A DNA stretch of 64,000 nt from Pararhizobium polonicum (GCF_001687365.1 NZ_LGLV01000013.1:1-64000), one strand, 5' to 3'. Shown: positions 18,203 to 28,212, counted from the stretch's first letter. Numbers and translations: made by a program. Notes: a model not told the origin generated them from the letters alone.

Positions 18203-19153
18203 CTAGAGAAGCGCCTTCAGTTCGGCCAGCTTGTCGTTGACCAGCCAGCCGTAATAATTTTCCTCGGGCCAAATTGTACCGCCGCCGTTATTTTTCGCCG
18301 CGAGTGCTGCGGCACGCTGGTCCGGGTTGCCGACATTGTAGAGCGTCGCGGTGATGCCGGGATTGTTGGAGATGTCCATGCCGGCGATCGACTTGTACGC
18401 GTCGATCGAGTGGCGGATCGCCGCCGCAACATAGGCAATCGACTGATCGGGATCCATGATCGCCTTGTAGACGCCGGCGGCATCCTTTTCATCCAGCGCT
18501 TCATAGCCGGACACGCGCGACACCGTATCGGTCAGCATCAGGGCTGTCAGCGGATTGAGCTGGCCAAGACCGAATGTCTGGCCGGCGTAAAACGGCTGGA
18601 AAAACACCGCGCTGAAACGGTTGTCGGGATAGGAATTGCCGGCAACGGTATGACCGCGGAAGACCGCGTCCCACACGTTTTCACGGCAGCTCCAGAGCGC
18701 ATAGGAGCCCTTCTTGCCGGCGCATCTGGAAAACTCCGGACGCGCCACGAAATCGGCAACCGTCTCGCCCTCGTAGGCGAAACGGAAGCTGTCGCCGGCA
18801 TAGGCGGCCGCCTTCACGTAATAGGACTGCAGCCGGTCATAGGCGTCGACATTGTAGGTATGCTCGCCGACGATGGCGCCGACGATATGGATCGGATCGA
18901 TACCATAGGCGCGCGCCGTCGATTTGATCTTGCCCATCAGCTTGCCGTCGCTGGCAAGAAGATTGCGTACCTTCTCATATTTCGCATCGAAGGACGTCTT
19001 GCCCGCCTTGGTGCGCCGCAGCGACGCTCCCGGTACGTTCGGCTGCTCCTGGTACCGGTTCCCGGCGGGTACGACCCGAATGCCATCCGCCATGGCCGGA
19101 CCGGTCACGAGAATCATTCCCGCGATAAGAAGCATATGAACGATGGCGCGCAC
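18203..19153 (-). CDS. DUF1402-like exported protein
   Basis: A 316-aa protein with a signal peptide ending in AMA (about residue 22). The middle region (residues about 75-300) has GIDPIHIVGAIVGEHTYN, QTFGLGQLNPLTAL and SIAYVAAAIRHSIDAY, a pattern reminiscent of lytic-transglycosylase folds where a glutamate lies in an A-I-x-x-E context and a GxGQ motif follows. I associate it with DUF1402, a family seen mainly in rhizobia, and a peptidoglycan-cleaving role is an inference. It is followed on the same strand by the P450 gene. Confidence 0.65.
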   Translation of the reverse strand: MRAIVHMLLIAGMILVTGPAMADGIRVVPAGNRYQEQPNVPGASLRRTKAGKTSFDAKYEKVRNLLASDGKLMGKIKSTARAYGIDPIHIVGAIVGEHTYNVDAYDRLQSYYVKAAAYAGDSFRFAYEGETVADFVARPEFSRCAGKKGSYALWSCRENVWDAVFRGHTVAGNSYPDNRFSAVFFQPFYAGQTFGLGQLNPLTALMLTDTVSRVSGYEALDEKDAAGVYKAIMDPDQSIAYVAAAIRHSIDAYKSIAGMDISNNPGITATLYNVGNPDQRAAALAAKNNGGGTIWPEENYYGWLVNDKLAELKALL

Positions 19154-19277
19154 GATCTGTTTCCTGTGAACCTGTCATGACTGGCTGGATGCGCCGGGAC
19201 GCATGCGGCAAAATCGTGTCGGAATCATGCCCGGCACGGACACAGGCTTATCGCGTGCAGCCTCCAGACACAACCAA

Positions 19278-19303
19278 GGGCACCTGTCGCGTGACAGATG
19301 CCC
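19278..19303 (-). terminator. Hairpin downstream of hslU
   Basis: GGGCACCTGTC (19278-19288) pairs with GACAGATGCCC (19293-19303) with one mismatch and a 4-base loop, 30 bp beyond the hslU stop. The T tract in the leftward direction is weak, so it may be a terminator or a 3'-end stabiliser. Confidence 0.55.
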
Positions 19304-19333
19304 TCTTTAACCTTTGAACCGCAGCGCCCGCCT

Positions 19334-20641
19334 TTACAGGATGTAGCGCGACAGGTCGGTATTGGCGGCGAGATCGCCGACATGCTTCTTCACGTATTCC
19401 GCATCGATCTTCAGCGATTCGCCGGACTTGTCCGGGGCCGCATAGGAGATCTCGTCGAGAACACGCTCCATCACCGTCTGCAGGCGCCGCGCGCCGATAT
19501 TTTCGACGCTCGTATTGAGCATGACGGCGACATCGGCCAGTGCATCGAGCGCGTCGTCGGTGAAATCGAGACTGACGCCTTCGGTTTCCAGAAGCGCCTT
19601 GTACTGGCGGATCAGGCTGACTTCGGTTTCCGTCAGGATGCGGCGGAAGTCTTCCTTGGTCAGCGCCTTCAGCTCGACGCGGATCGGCAGGCGGCCCTGC
19701 AATTCCGGCAGGAGGTCCGAAGGCTTCGCGACATGGAAGGCGCCGGATGCGATGAACAGGATATGGTCGGTCTTGACCGGTCCATATTTGGTCGCAACCG
19801 TCGTGCCCTCGACCAGCGGCAGAAGATCGCGCTGCACGCCTTCACGTGAAACACCGGCCCCCATGCCGCCATCGCGCGCGGCGATCTTGTCGATCTCGTC
19901 GAGGAAGACGATGCCGTCGTTTTCGGCCGAGCGCACGGCCTCGCGCTGGATCTCGTCGTTGTCGAGCAGCTTGTCGGATTCGTCGTTGATCAGGATGCCG
20001 TAGCTCTCCTTGACCGTCGAGCGCACCTTCTTGGTGCGCGGGCCCATGGCCTTGCCGAACATTTCCGACAGATTGAGCACGCCGATATTGGCGCCCGGCA
20101 TGCCGGGGATTTCGAAGCCGCCGCCGGGTGTCGCCGTATCGGCGATCTCGATGTCGATTTCCTTGTCGTCCAGTTCGTTGGCGCGCAGCTTCTTGCGGAA
20201 ACTGTCACGCGTCGCAGGCGATGCGGTGGCGCCGACCAGCGCGTCAAGCACACGCTCCTCGGCGTTCAGATGCGCCTTGGCCTTGACGTCGGCGCGCTTC
20301 TTCTCGCGCACGAGACCGATGCCGACCTCGACGAGATCGCGGATGATCTGCTCGACATCGCGGCCGACATAGCCGACTTCGGTGAATTTCGTCGCTTCGA
20401 CCTTGATGAAGGGCGCACCGGCCAGCTTGGCGAGGCGGCGGGAGATTTCCGTCTTGCCGACGCCGGTCGGTCCGATCATCAGAATATTCTTCGGCATCAC
20501 TTCGTCGCGCAGCTCGTCATCGAGCTGCTGGCGGCGCCAGCGGTTGCGCAAGGCGATCGCGACAGCGCGTTTGGCATCGTGCTGGCCGATGATGAACCGG
20601 TCGAGCTCCGATACGATTTCACGGGGTGAAAATGTGGTCAT
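19334..20641 (-). CDS. hslU: HslU, ATPase and unfoldase subunit of the HslUV protease
   Basis: A 435-aa AAA+ unfoldase that feeds proteins to HslV in the cytoplasm. Walker [11 protein letters not shown] is at 57-65 and Walker B is [10 protein letters not shown]. The inserted I-domain lies between the two, and the C-terminal YIL tail that docks into the peptidase is intact. It follows hslV by 45 bp on the same strand, the usual operon. Many rhizobia have a GNAT gene between or beside the two; there is none here. Confidence 0.97.
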   Translation of the reverse strand: MTTFSPREIVSELDRFIIGQHDAKRAVAIALRNRWRRQQLDDELRDEVMPKNILMIGPTGVGKTEISRRLAKLAGAPFIKVEATKFTEVGYVGRDVEQIIRDLVEVGIGLVREKKRADVKAKAHLNAEERVLDALVGATASPATRDSFRKKLRANELDDKEIDIEIADTATPGGGFEIPGMPGANIGVLNLSEMFGKAMGPRTKKVRSTVKESYGILINDESDKLLDNDEIQREAVRSAENDGIVFLDEIDKIAARDGGMGAGVSREGVQRDLLPLVEGTTVATKYGPVKTDHILFIASGAFHVAKPSDLLPELQGRLPIRVELKALTKEDFRRILTETEVSLIRQYKALLETEGVSLDFTDDALDALADVAVMLNTSVENIGARRLQTVMERVLDEISYAAPDKSGESLKIDAEYVKKHVGDLAANTDLSRYIL

Positions 20642-20686
20642 GGTCTTCTTTCAAAAATACGCCGGTTACGCTGAACTGCTTCGCGG

Positions 20687-21211
20687 TTATGCGGCATCGA
20701 TCTTTTCGACGATGATGTTGCCATTGGTATAGACGCAGATGTCGGCGGCAATTTCCATCGAGCGGCGGGCGATCTCTTCGGCCGTCTTGTCCGAATCCAT
20801 CAGCGCCCGCGCGGCGGCGAAGGCATAGTTGCCGCCCGAACCGATGGCGATCGTGCCATGTTCGGGTTCAAGCACGTCGCCATTGCCGGTGATCGCCAGC
20901 GTGATCGACTTGTCGGCGACCAGCATCATCGCTTCCAGATTGCGCAGATACTTGTTGGTGCGCCAGTCCTTGGCAAGCTCGACGGCGGCGCGCATCAGCT
21001 GGTCCGGATATTGCTCGAGCTTGGCTTCGAGCCGCTCCAGAAGCGTAAACGCATCGGCGGTGGCGCCGGCAAATCCGGCGATCACCTCGCCCTTGCCAAG
21101 ACGGCGCACCTTGCGGGCATTGCCCTTCATCACGGTCTGGCCGAGGCTCACCTGGCCATCACCTGCCATCACCACCTGTCCGCCCTTCCGGACGGTAATA
21201 ATCGTTGTCAT
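20687..21211 (-). CDS. hslV: HslV, peptidase subunit of the HslUV protease
   Basis: A 174-aa proteasome-related threonine peptidase. After removal of Met the N-terminal T2 of [11 protein letters not shown] is the nucleophile. [23 protein letters not shown] and the [14 protein letters not shown] motif are standard for the family. It is transcribed divergently from the his operon, and the roughly 225-bp gap holds a GGCCCTTTCGAAGGGCC hairpin just upstream of hslV. I could not identify a convincing sigma-32 promoter there. Confidence 0.97.
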   Translation of the reverse strand: MTTIITVRKGGQVVMAGDGQVSLGQTVMKGNARKVRRLGKGEVIAGFAGATADAFTLLERLEAKLEQYPDQLMRAAVELAKDWRTNKYLRNLEAMMLVADKSITLAITGNGDVLEPEHGTIAIGSGGNYAFAAARALMDSDKTAEEIARRSMEIAADICVYTNGNIIVEKIDAA

Positions 21212-21437
21212 GAAAACTCACCTTGCCCGGCCGCCGGGCCCTTTCGAAGGGCCGGACGTCGGCCCTGTTGAAGCCTATGTAAGAGCGCTTTTGCAGATTG
21301 CAAATAGCCCACCATCCCGGTTCCCCGTGGTGCTTTGATCCGGCTGGGTTTCGCGCCCGCGAGAATCATGGCGGCAGTTCTGGATATTTCACCCACCGCC
21401 TGTTATGGAGCGGCTCTGTACCATTCTGGAGAACCTG

Positions 21438-22046
21438 ATGGCCGACCAGCAACCCACCCGCACCGGCAGCGTTTCGCGCAAGACCAACGAAACCTCGGTG
21501 ACCGTGTCCGTCAATATCGACGGCACCGGAACGTCGCGGATCTCGACCGGCGTCGGCTTTTTCGACCATATGCTGGAGCAGCTTTCCCGCCATTCGCTGA
21601 TCGACATGGACATCGTCGCCGACGGCGACCGGCATGTGGACGATCATCACACGGTGGAAGACACGGGCATCGCCATCGGCCAGGCGCTTTCCAAGGCGCT
21701 CGGAGACCGGCGCGGCATCACCCGCTATGCCTCTCTCGATCTGGCCATGGACGAGACCATGACCCGCGCCGCCGTCGATGTCTCCGGCCGGCCGTTTCTC
21801 GTCTGGAACGTCGCCTTCTCGGCGCCCAAGATCGGCACCTTCGATACAGAACTGGTGCGCGAGTTTTTCCAGGCGCTCGCCCAGCACGGCGGCATCACGC
21901 TGCATGTGCAGAACATCTACGGCGCCAACAACCATCATATCTCCGAAACCTGCTTCAAGGCCGTTGCCCGCGTGCTTCGCACGGCAACAGAGATCGATCC
22001 GCGCCAGGCAGGCCGCGTTCCTTCGACCAAGGGAACGCTGGTCTGA
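21438..22046 (+). CDS. hisB: Imidazoleglycerol-phosphate dehydratase
   Basis: A 202-aa manganese enzyme for the sixth step of histidine synthesis. The metal-binding HHTVED and NNHHISET motifs are both present, as is the FFDHMLEQL signature. It is the monofunctional form, without the phosphatase domain of E. coli HisB. ATG 21438 has GGAG (21427-21430) seven bases upstream; the 11-codon extension to 21405 lacks one. It heads the operon hisB-DUF2628-hisH-hisA-hisF-hisE-coaA. Confidence 0.97.
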   Translation: MADQQPTRTGSVSRKTNETSVTVSVNIDGTGTSRISTGVGFFDHMLEQLSRHSLIDMDIVADGDRHVDDHHTVEDTGIAIGQALSKALGDRRGITRYASLDLAMDETMTRAAVDVSGRPFLVWNVAFSAPKIGTFDTELVREFFQALAQHGGITLHVQNIYGANNHHISETCFKAVARVLRTATEIDPRQAGRVPSTKGTLV

Positions 22047-22073
22047 TCCGGCCTTTATTGAAAGTTGGCTGAT

Positions 22074-22550
22074 ATGGCCTCCTATCTGGTTCTGACATCT
22101 CCCGGCGCTCTGAAGAGCGACGAAAATGCACGGTTCATCGCCGACAAGTTTTCCTGGCTGGCCTTCGTCTTTCCGGCGATCTGGCTGCTGTTCCAGCGCC
22201 AATGGATTGCCGGCATTACCGTCGCCATCCTGCAAGGGCTCATCGCCTTTGCAATCCCCGAACCAAGCCTGGCGGGATTGCTGATCGAACTGGCTTTACG
22301 CCTGCTGGTTGCCCTGGAAGGCTCCGCCTTTATTGTCCAACGCCTGCAATCCAGAGGCTGGACGCTGCAGTCGATTGTCACCGCCGGCGACCTGGCCACC
22401 GCCGAAATGATCTATGACCACGCCACGGCCACCGATGGGACAACCGAAGGCGAAGCCATCTGGCAACCGCCGGTGCTGCCGGCTGCGGTAGCAAGGCCTG
22501 CCGATGGCCGCACGGCTGTCGGCCTGTTTGAAAATTATGGAGAACGCTGA
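22074..22550 (+). CDS. DUF2628 domain membrane protein
   Basis: A 158-aa protein with about three hydrophobic segments ([44 protein letters not shown]) followed by a motif of the type [12 protein letters not shown], here [13 protein letters not shown], and a soluble tail. It fits the DUF2628 family, small membrane proteins found between hisB and hisH in rhizobia. Function unknown. Its TGA overlaps the hisH ATG by one base, so it is translated with the his genes. ATG 22074 is chosen over a TTG at 22065. Confidence 0.75.
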   Translation: MASYLVLTSPGALKSDENARFIADKFSWLAFVFPAIWLLFQRQWIAGITVAILQGLIAFAIPEPSLAGLLIELALRLLVALEGSAFIVQRLQSRGWTLQSIVTAGDLATAEMIYDHATATDGTTEGEAIWQPPVLPAAVARPADGRTAVGLFENYGER

Positions 22551-23200
22551 TGCGCGTTGCGATCATCGACTACGGATCCGGCAATCTGCGCTCGGCAACG
22601 AAAGCCTTCGAGCGCGCCGCGCGTGAAGCCGGCATCGACGCGGAGATCGAGCTCACCGACAAGGCCGATCGCGTCGCCAGCGCCGACCGCATCGTGCTGC
22701 CCGGCGTCGGCGCCTATGCCGATTGCCGCCGCGGTCTCGACGCCGTCGATGGCATGCAGCAGGCGCTGATCGACGCGGTGGAGACATCCGGCCGGCCGTT
22801 CCTCGGCATTTGCGTCGGCATGCAGCTGATGTCGTCACGCGGGCTGGAAAAGACCACCACGCAGGGGTTCGGCTGGATCAAGGGTGATGTCACGGAGATG
22901 GTCCCTTCCGATCCGGCGCTGAAAATCCCGCAGATCGGCTGGAACACGCTGGAGCTTGCCAAGCCGCATCCGCTGTTTTCCGGCATCAGGACCGGCGAGG
23001 ACGGGCTGCATGCCTATTTTGTCCATTCCTATCATCTCGCCGTCGAAAATCCGGACGACCTGATCGCCACGACTACCTATGGCGGCGCGGTGACGGCATT
23101 CGTCGCCAGCGGCAACAGGGCCGGTGCGCAGTTCCATCCGGAAAAGAGCCAGACGCTCGGCCTCGCCCTCATTTCCAATTTCCTGTGCTGGAAGCCCTGA
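22550..23200 (+). CDS. hisH: Imidazole glycerol phosphate synthase, glutaminase subunit
   Basis: A 216-aa class I glutamine amidotransferase that supplies ammonia to HisF. The nucleophile is C88 in GICVGMQLM, and the rest of the triad is in FHPEKSQT near the C-terminus. The P-G-V-G oxyanion loop is at 51-54. It starts within the stop of the preceding gene (TGATG). Confidence 0.97.
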   Translation: MRVAIIDYGSGNLRSATKAFERAAREAGIDAEIELTDKADRVASADRIVLPGVGAYADCRRGLDAVDGMQQALIDAVETSGRPFLGICVGMQLMSSRGLEKTTTQGFGWIKGDVTEMVPSDPALKIPQIGWNTLELAKPHPLFSGIRTGEDGLHAYFVHSYHLAVENPDDLIATTTYGGAVTAFVASGNRAGAQFHPEKSQTLGLALISNFLCWKP

Positions 23201-23201
23201 C

Positions 23202-23945
23202 ATGATCCTTTTTCCCGCCATCGACCTCAAAGACGGCCAGTGCGTTCGCCTCAAGCTTGGCGACATGGAGCAGGCGACCGTCTACAATCCCGACCCCGGC
23301 GCCCAAGCCAAGGCCTTCGAGGACCAGGGGTTCGAATGGCTGCATGTGGTCGATCTCAACGGTGCCTTTGCCGGCGAGACCGTCAATGGTGCTGCCGTCG
23401 ATGCGATCCTGAAATCGACGAAAAACCCGGTGCAGCTCGGCGGCGGCATCCGCACACTCGATCATATCGAAAACTGGCTGTCGCGCGGCCTTGCCCGCGT
23501 CATTCTCGGCACCGTCGCGGTGCGCGATCCCGCGCTGGTGATCGAAGCCTGCCGGACATTCCCCGGCAAGGTCGCCGTCGGTATCGACGCCAAGGGCGGC
23601 AAGGTGGCGGTGGAAGGCTGGGCGGAAGCCTCCGAACTCGGCGTCATCGAACTGGCGCAGAAATTCGAGGGAGCCGGCGTTTCGGCGATTATCTATACCG
23701 ACATCGACCGCGACGGCATCTTGACCGGCATCAACTGGGATTCGACGCTGGAGCTGGCCGATGCCGTCTCCATTCCCGTCATCGCCTCGGGCGGCCTTGC
23801 CTCGATGGACGACATCCGCCGCATGGTTCAGCCGGATGCGGCAAAGCTCGAAGGCGCGATTTCCGGCCGGGCGCTCTATGACGGGCGCATCGATCCGGCC
23901 GAAGCGCTGGCGCTCATTCGTGGCAGACAGGGAGAAGCGGCATGA
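23202..23945 (+). CDS. hisA: Phosphoribosylformimino-5-aminoimidazole carboxamide ribotide isomerase
   Basis: A 247-aa TIM barrel enzyme catalysing the Amadori isomerisation before IGP synthase. The N-terminus [15 protein letters not shown] contains the first catalytic aspartate (D8), and the second lies in the mid-barrel TDIDRDG segment. The phosphate sites are GGGIR and ASGGLAS. ATG 23202 lies one base after the hisH stop; a longer frame from 23124 would run into hisH. Confidence 0.97.
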   Translation: MILFPAIDLKDGQCVRLKLGDMEQATVYNPDPGAQAKAFEDQGFEWLHVVDLNGAFAGETVNGAAVDAILKSTKNPVQLGGGIRTLDHIENWLSRGLARVILGTVAVRDPALVIEACRTFPGKVAVGIDAKGGKVAVEGWAEASELGVIELAQKFEGAGVSAIIYTDIDRDGILTGINWDSTLELADAVSIPVIASGGLASMDDIRRMVQPDAAKLEGAISGRALYDGRIDPAEALALIRGRQGEAA

Positions 23946-24718
23946 CCCTCAAAGCCCGCGTTATCCCCTGCCTCGACGTGAAAGACGGCCGTGTCGTCAA
24001 GGGTGTCAGCTTTCTCGATCTGATCGATGCCGGTGATCCCGTCGAATCGGCCAAGGCCTATGATGCCGCCGGTGCCGACGAGCTTTGTTTCCTCGATATC
24101 ACGGCCTCCTCCGACAATCGCGACACGATCTTCGACGTCGTTGCCCGCACGGCCGACCACTGCTTCATGCCGCTGACCGTTGGCGGTGGCGTGCGCGCGG
24201 TCGCCGATATCCGCAAGCTGCTGCTCGCCGGTGCCGACAAGGTGTCGATCAATTCGGCGGCTGTCAGCAATCCGGATTTTGTCGCCGAAGCGGCCGACAA
24301 GTTCGGCAACCAGTGCATTGTCGTGTCGATCGATTCCAAGAAAGTGTCCAAGCCCGGTGAGGAAGACCGCTGGGAAATCTTCACCCATGGCGGCCGGCAG
24401 GCAACCGGCATCGATGCCGTGAGCTTTGCCGAGAAAATGGTGAAGCTCGGCGCCGGCGAGCTGCTTTTGACCTCGATGGATCGCGACGGCTCGAAGAGCG
24501 GCTACGATATCGCGCTGACCCGCACGATCGCCGATCGTGTGTCCGTGCCGGTCATCGCCTCGGGCGGCGTCGGGACGCTCGATCACATGGTCGAGGGCAT
24601 TCGCGACGGCCACGCGACGGCGGTGCTGGCTGCCTCGATCTTCCATTTCGGCACCTATAGCATCGGCGAGGCCAAGCGCTATATGGCAGAGCATGGCATT
24701 GCCATGCGGCTCGACTGA
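23942..24718 (+). CDS. hisF: Imidazole glycerol phosphate synthase, cyclase subunit
   Basis: A 258-aa TIM barrel cyclase that combines PRFAR and ammonia from HisH to give IGP and AICAR. Features are [15 protein letters not shown] with the catalytic aspartate, the phosphate loops [11 protein letters not shown] and [13 protein letters not shown], and [15 protein letters not shown] with the second aspartate. It overlaps hisA by four bases (ATGA). Confidence 0.98.
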   Translation: MTLKARVIPCLDVKDGRVVKGVSFLDLIDAGDPVESAKAYDAAGADELCFLDITASSDNRDTIFDVVARTADHCFMPLTVGGGVRAVADIRKLLLAGADKVSINSAAVSNPDFVAEAADKFGNQCIVVSIDSKKVSKPGEEDRWEIFTHGGRQATGIDAVSFAEKMVKLGAGELLLTSMDRDGSKSGYDIALTRTIADRVSVPVIASGGVGTLDHMVEGIRDGHATAVLAASIFHFGTYSIGEAKRYMAEHGIAMRLD

Positions 24719-24737
24719 GCGTGAGGACCTGAAGCTG

Positions 24738-25052
24738 ATGAGCGATTTCACCCTTTCCGATCTCGAAGCGATCGTTGCTGCGCGGGCAAAGGCCTCGCCG
24801 GATGAATCCTGGACGGCCAAGCTGGTCGCGCATGGGCAGGCGAAAGCTGCCAAGAAGCTCGGGGAAGAGGCCGTCGAAACGGTGATCGCCGCCATCAGCA
24901 ACGATCGCGCCAATCTCGTCGCGGAAAGTGCCGATCTGATCTATCATCTGATGGTCGTATTGAAAATTGCTGATATTCCGTTGCAGGATGTGATGAACGA
25001 GCTCGAGCGGCGCACCAGCCAGTCGGGGCTCCAGGAAAAGGCAAGCCGGTAG
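24738..25052 (+). CDS. hisE: Phosphoribosyl-ATP pyrophosphohydrolase
   Basis: A 104-aa enzyme hydrolysing phosphoribosyl-ATP to phosphoribosyl-AMP. The MazG-like helical core shows [14 protein letters not shown] and [13 protein letters not shown], carrying the metal-binding glutamates and aspartate. It is the stand-alone form rather than a HisIE fusion, as usual in alphaproteobacteria; hisI is elsewhere. The ATG lies 20 bp after hisF. Confidence 0.95.
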   Translation: MSDFTLSDLEAIVAARAKASPDESWTAKLVAHGQAKAAKKLGEEAVETVIAAISNDRANLVAESADLIYHLMVVLKIADIPLQDVMNELERRTSQSGLQEKASR

Positions 25053-25058
25053 ACGTTC

Positions 25059-26054
25059 ATGACCATCGCCGCAAAAGACATCGCACCGGCCGATATTCCG
25101 GATCATTTCGACAACAAGGACTATTCGCCCTACCGTTTCTTCTCGGCGGAGGAATGGTCGCATTTCCGGGCCGACACGCCCCTGACGCTGACGGCGGACG
25201 AGGTGCACCGGCTGCGCTCGCTCAACGACCCGATCGATCTCAGCGAAGTGCGGCGCATCTACCTGTCGCTGTCGCGCCTGCTGTCGACGCATGTCGAATC
25301 CTCGCAGATGCTGTTTGCCCAGCGCCAGCGGTTCCTCAGCATGTCCAACGATGCGAAGACCCCCTTCGTCATCGGCATTGCCGGCTCGGTTGCCGTCGGC
25401 AAATCGACGACGGCGCGTATTCTGGCCGAGCTTCTGTCGCGCTGGCCGTCGAGCCCGAAGGTCGATCTCGTCACCACCGACGGTTTTCTCTATCCCAATG
25501 CGACCTTGCTGCGGGAAAACATGATGGACCGCAAGGGCTTTCCCGAGAGCTACGACATCGGCGCGCTGTTGCGCTTCCTGTCGGCGATCAAGGCCGGCCA
25601 GCCGAACGTCAAGGCGCCGTCCTACTCGCATTTGACCTATGACGTGCTGCCAGACCAGTTCCAGACCGTCGACCGGCCGGATATCCTGATCTTCGAAGGT
25701 ATCAACGTGCTGCAATCGCGCAACCTGCCGGCCGATGGCAAGATCGTGCCGATGGTCTCGGATTTCTTCGATTTCTCGATCTATATCGATGCCGAGGAAA
25801 GCCTGATCCACACGTGGTATGTCAACCGCTTCATGCGCCTGCGCCAGACCGCCTTCCGCAACCCGGATTCCTTCTTCAAGCGCTATGCGGAGGTGAGCGA
25901 GGAGGAGGCCCTGACGATCGCCGAGGGGCTCTGGCAGAATATCAATCTGAAAAACCTGCGCCAGAACATCCTGCCGACACGGCCGCGCGCCGACCTGATC
26001 CTGCAGAAGGGGCCGAACCACCTCACCGAGACGGTGGCGCTGCGCAAACTCTGA
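25059..26054 (+). CDS. coaA: Pantothenate kinase, type I
   Basis: A 331-aa kinase for the first step of coenzyme A synthesis. P-loop GSVAVGKST is at 109-117, followed by the [12 protein letters not shown] and KGFPESYD substrate motifs and DVLPDQ. It matches the prokaryotic type I enzyme in length and motifs and starts six bases after hisE, so it ends the his operon. It converges on alkB with only three bases between stop codons. Confidence 0.97.
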   Translation: MTIAAKDIAPADIPDHFDNKDYSPYRFFSAEEWSHFRADTPLTLTADEVHRLRSLNDPIDLSEVRRIYLSLSRLLSTHVESSQMLFAQRQRFLSMSNDAKTPFVIGIAGSVAVGKSTTARILAELLSRWPSSPKVDLVTTDGFLYPNATLLRENMMDRKGFPESYDIGALLRFLSAIKAGQPNVKAPSYSHLTYDVLPDQFQTVDRPDILIFEGINVLQSRNLPADGKIVPMVSDFFDFSIYIDAEESLIHTWYVNRFMRLRQTAFRNPDSFFKRYAEVSEEEALTIAEGLWQNINLKNLRQNILPTRPRADLILQKGPNHLTETVALRKL

Positions 26055-26057
26055 CGC

Positions 26058-26669
26058 TCACGCCGTGACGCGGCGAAGCGTCAGGTTGATGCGGCCGCCG
26101 TTCTTCAGAAGCGTCGAGGTGCCGGGATAAATTTTGTCGACGCCGTGAAAGGCAAGCCGACCCTCGCCGCCCAGCACGACGACATCGCCGCTCGACAGCT
26201 TGAACGACAGGGTGCCGTCGCTCCGCTCACGCCCGCCGACCCGAAACAGACAGCTGTCTCCGAGCGAAATCGACACAACCGGCGTTTCCAGATCCTGTTC
26301 GTCGCGGTCCTGATGCAGGCCCATGCGGGCATCATCCGCGTAGAAATTGACGAGGCAGGCTTCCGGCTGCTTCGAGGTTCCAGAGACCGTGCGCCAAATC
26401 TCGAGAAGCGCATCGGGGATTGCAGGCCAGGGATTGCCGGTGACCGGATGGAGCGGTTGATAGCGGTAGCCGCGCTCCTTGTCCGTGACCCAGCCAAGCG
26501 GACCGCAATTGGTCATGCGCACCGACATCGGCTTTCCGGTCTTCGGCATGGCCGGCACGAACAGCGGAGCCTGCGCCACGACAGCACGTATATGTTCGAC
26601 CAGCGCTTCCTGCTTCTCGCGATCGAGAAAACCCGGAAGATGCCGGATCCCCTTTGGCAGCACCCGCAT
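26058..26669 (-). CDS. alkB: Alpha-ketoglutarate-dependent dioxygenase AlkB
   Basis: A 203-aa Fe(II)/2-oxoglutarate dioxygenase that oxidatively removes alkyl groups from DNA or RNA bases. The iron ligands are H119 and D121 in GLHQDRDEQD and H175 in AFHGVDKIYPG; the 2-oxoglutarate arginines are R193 and R199 in GGRINLTLRR. The nucleotide-recognition lid is in the N-terminal half. ATG 26669 is chosen because the longer frame to 26741 runs through the preceding gene; this start lies eight bases after that gene's end on the same strand, suggesting co-transcription. Confidence 0.93.
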   Translation of the reverse strand: MRVLPKGIRHLPGFLDREKQEALVEHIRAVVAQAPLFVPAMPKTGKPMSVRMTNCGPLGWVTDKERGYRYQPLHPVTGNPWPAIPDALLEIWRTVSGTSKQPEACLVNFYADDARMGLHQDRDEQDLETPVVSISLGDSCLFRVGGRERSDGTLSFKLSSGDVVVLGGEGRLAFHGVDKIYPGTSTLLKNGGRINLTLRRVTA

Positions 26670-26676
26670 CGAAACG

Positions 26677-27117
26677 CTATTCCAGCCCGAGGATCGCCGG
26701 CGGCACGCCGTAGCGCTGCTGCCAACCGGCATAGCCGACATCGGTCGGGCCGACCATATGATCGATCAGATTCCAGCGGCCGGACTGGAAGCTCATCAGG
26801 CCATAGACCGTCAGCCCGTCCATCACGTCGGCGTCTCCGGCAAAGCCGGTTTCTTCCTGATCGATCACCCCGCCGCCCGGCCGCAACGGCTCAGCCTGGA
26901 CGAAGGCCCAGTTGGGCGAGGCGCGGATGACCGTCACCACGAATTCGACGGGGCCGCTCATTTCCGCCTCGACGGCGGGGCGCAGGGTATCGAGGATCGC
27001 CGCACGCTCCGCCGAGCCCTTGGCGGGCTCGCGAAACGCCTGGCCCAGCGCAGGTCCGCTGAAAGCCGTCATCACGACGGCACAGAAAACCAGCAGACCC
27101 GCGCCAAGCCTTGTCAT
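26677..27117 (-). CDS. Small exported protein of unknown function
   Basis: A 146-aa protein I cannot assign to a named family. It has a signal peptide cleaved after ALG/A-Q near residue 25, then a compact domain with VEFVVTVIRASPNWAFVQAE, GLMSFQSGRWNLIDH and GPTDVGYAGWQQRYG. Such a layout (a beta-rich core ending in a W-N-L-x-D motif) suggests a small periplasmic fold. Its end abuts alkB and its start is two bases from kbp, so the three form an operon. Confidence 0.65.
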   Translation of the reverse strand: MTRLGAGLLVFCAVVMTAFSGPALGQAFREPAKGSAERAAILDTLRPAVEAEMSGPVEFVVTVIRASPNWAFVQAEPLRPGGGVIDQEETGFAGDADVMDGLTVYGLMSFQSGRWNLIDHMVGPTDVGYAGWQQRYGVPPAILGLE

Positions 27118-27119
27118 GA

Positions 27120-27590
27120 TCAGGTCAGATCCGGAATACGCAGCACCTGGCCGGGATAGATCTTGTCCGGATGCGTCAGCATCGGCTTGTTGGCTTCGAA
27201 GATGGCGGTGTTCTTGGCACCCTTGCCCTTGCCATATTGGGCTTCGGCGATCTTCCAGAGATTGTCGCCCTTCTTCACCGTATAGAACACCGGGGTCTTT
27301 GCCGCCGCCGGCGTCGCGGTCGCAGTTTCGGCAACCTTGAGGTCCGATGCTTCGACCTTCGAAACGCCCAGCGTATTGCCGACGGCGACCACGGCCTTTT
27401 CGAAGGCCGACTGATCCTTCACGACACCGGTGAGCACGATCTTGTCGCCCTGGACCGCGACATCCACCTTGTCGGTCCCAAGATCATGGGAGGACAGTTC
27501 CTTTTTCACCGCTTCGACATCCGGCGCATCGTCATCGCCGCCGATGCCGAGCTTCTTGCCGGCATTCTTGATAAAGCTGAACAGACCCAT
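27120..27590 (-). CDS. kbp: BON-LysM protein Kbp (potassium-binding protein homologue)
   Basis: A 156-aa protein whose opening MGLFSFIKNAGKKL and ending KIYPGQVLRIP match E. coli Kbp (YgaU). It has a BON domain (about 25-90: KIVLTGVVKDQSAFEKAVVAVGN type) and a C-terminal LysM domain (about 102-154: FYTVKKGDNLWKIAEAQYG). Kbp is a cytoplasmic potassium sensor in E. coli; transfer of that role here is an inference. No signal peptide is present. Confidence 0.9.
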   Translation of the reverse strand: MGLFSFIKNAGKKLGIGGDDDAPDVEAVKKELSSHDLGTDKVDVAVQGDKIVLTGVVKDQSAFEKAVVAVGNTLGVSKVEASDLKVAETATATPAAAKTPVFYTVKKGDNLWKIAEAQYGKGKGAKNTAIFEANKPMLTHPDKIYPGQVLRIPDLT

Positions 27591-27644
27591 GGCGCATCAC
27601 TCCTTTTGCCAGTTTCTCCAACCCTAACAGAGTGCACTGACCGG

Positions 27645-27679
27645 GAAAAAACAAGGCCTGCGTGAAAATTGCAGGCCTT
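27645..27679 (-). terminator. Terminator after arfB
   Basis: On the minus strand AAGGCCTGC pairs perfectly with GCAGGCCTT (plus arms 27653-27661 and 27671-27679, 9-base loop) and is followed by GTTTTTT. The first arm overlaps the arfB stop codon. Confidence 0.85.
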
Positions 27680-28112
27680 AATCGTTTTGCGGACGCCCGC
27701 GCATCTTCTTGACTTCGCCGCGTCCGGTCTTTTCCTTCAGCCGCCGCTCGATCGAACCCTTGGTCGGCTTGGTCTTGCGGCGCGGCGGCGGCGGCGGCTC
27801 GGCGGCCTTGAGAATCAGTTCCTTCAGCCGTTCGCGCGCATCCTCGCGGTTGCGCTCCTGGCTGCGGAAACGGCTGGCTTCGATCATCAGCACGCCGTCC
27901 TTGGAAACTTTCCGCCCGGCAAGCTTGATGGCGTTCGCGCGCACCCGCTCCGGCAAGGCGGGCGAGGCCTGAATACCGTAGAACAGCTGAACCGCCGTCG
28001 AGACCTTGTTGACGTTCTGCCCGCCCGGGCCGCCGGCCAGCACGAATTGCTCCGTCAGCTCCCAGCCGGCGATGACGATGCGGTCGTTGATGTAAAGCGG
28101 ATCGCTGGCCAT
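27678..28112 (-). CDS. arfB: Alternative ribosome-rescue factor / peptidyl-tRNA hydrolase ArfB
   Basis: A 144-aa release-factor-like protein. The catalytic GGQ motif (30-32) is in AGGPGGQNVNKVST, and the C-terminal tail is highly basic (RRKTKPTKGSIERRLKEKTGRGEVKKMRGRP region), the part that inserts in the empty mRNA channel of stalled ribosomes. This is the domain set of ArfB (YaeJ), without the codon-recognition domain of true release factors. Confidence 0.93.
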   Translation of the reverse strand: MASDPLYINDRIVIAGWELTEQFVLAGGPGGQNVNKVSTAVQLFYGIQASPALPERVRANAIKLAGRKVSKDGVLMIEASRFRSQERNREDARERLKELILKAAEPPPPPRRKTKPTKGSIERRLKEKTGRGEVKKMRGRPQND

Positions 28113-28183
28113 GTCGTTTCATCCTTCCTCCGCTCTATCTCACAGGATGGCGTGCTTGAAAACGCGGCAAGCCTCCGGCAACG

Positions 28184-28212
28184 CAAAAACCCGGCACTTT
28201 CGCGCCGGGTTT
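28184..28212 (-). terminator. Terminator after pckA
   Basis: AAACCCGGC (28187-28195) and GCCGGGTTT (28204-28212) form a perfect 9-bp stem. Read leftward it ends in TTTTT, as expected for the pckA transcript. A TTCACGTGAA palindrome adjoins it. Confidence 0.85.

Noticed and set aside
16548-18206. 552-codon plus-strand ORF opposite the P450 gene
   Set aside because: Antisense to a complete P450 with all motifs; composition is that of a shadow.
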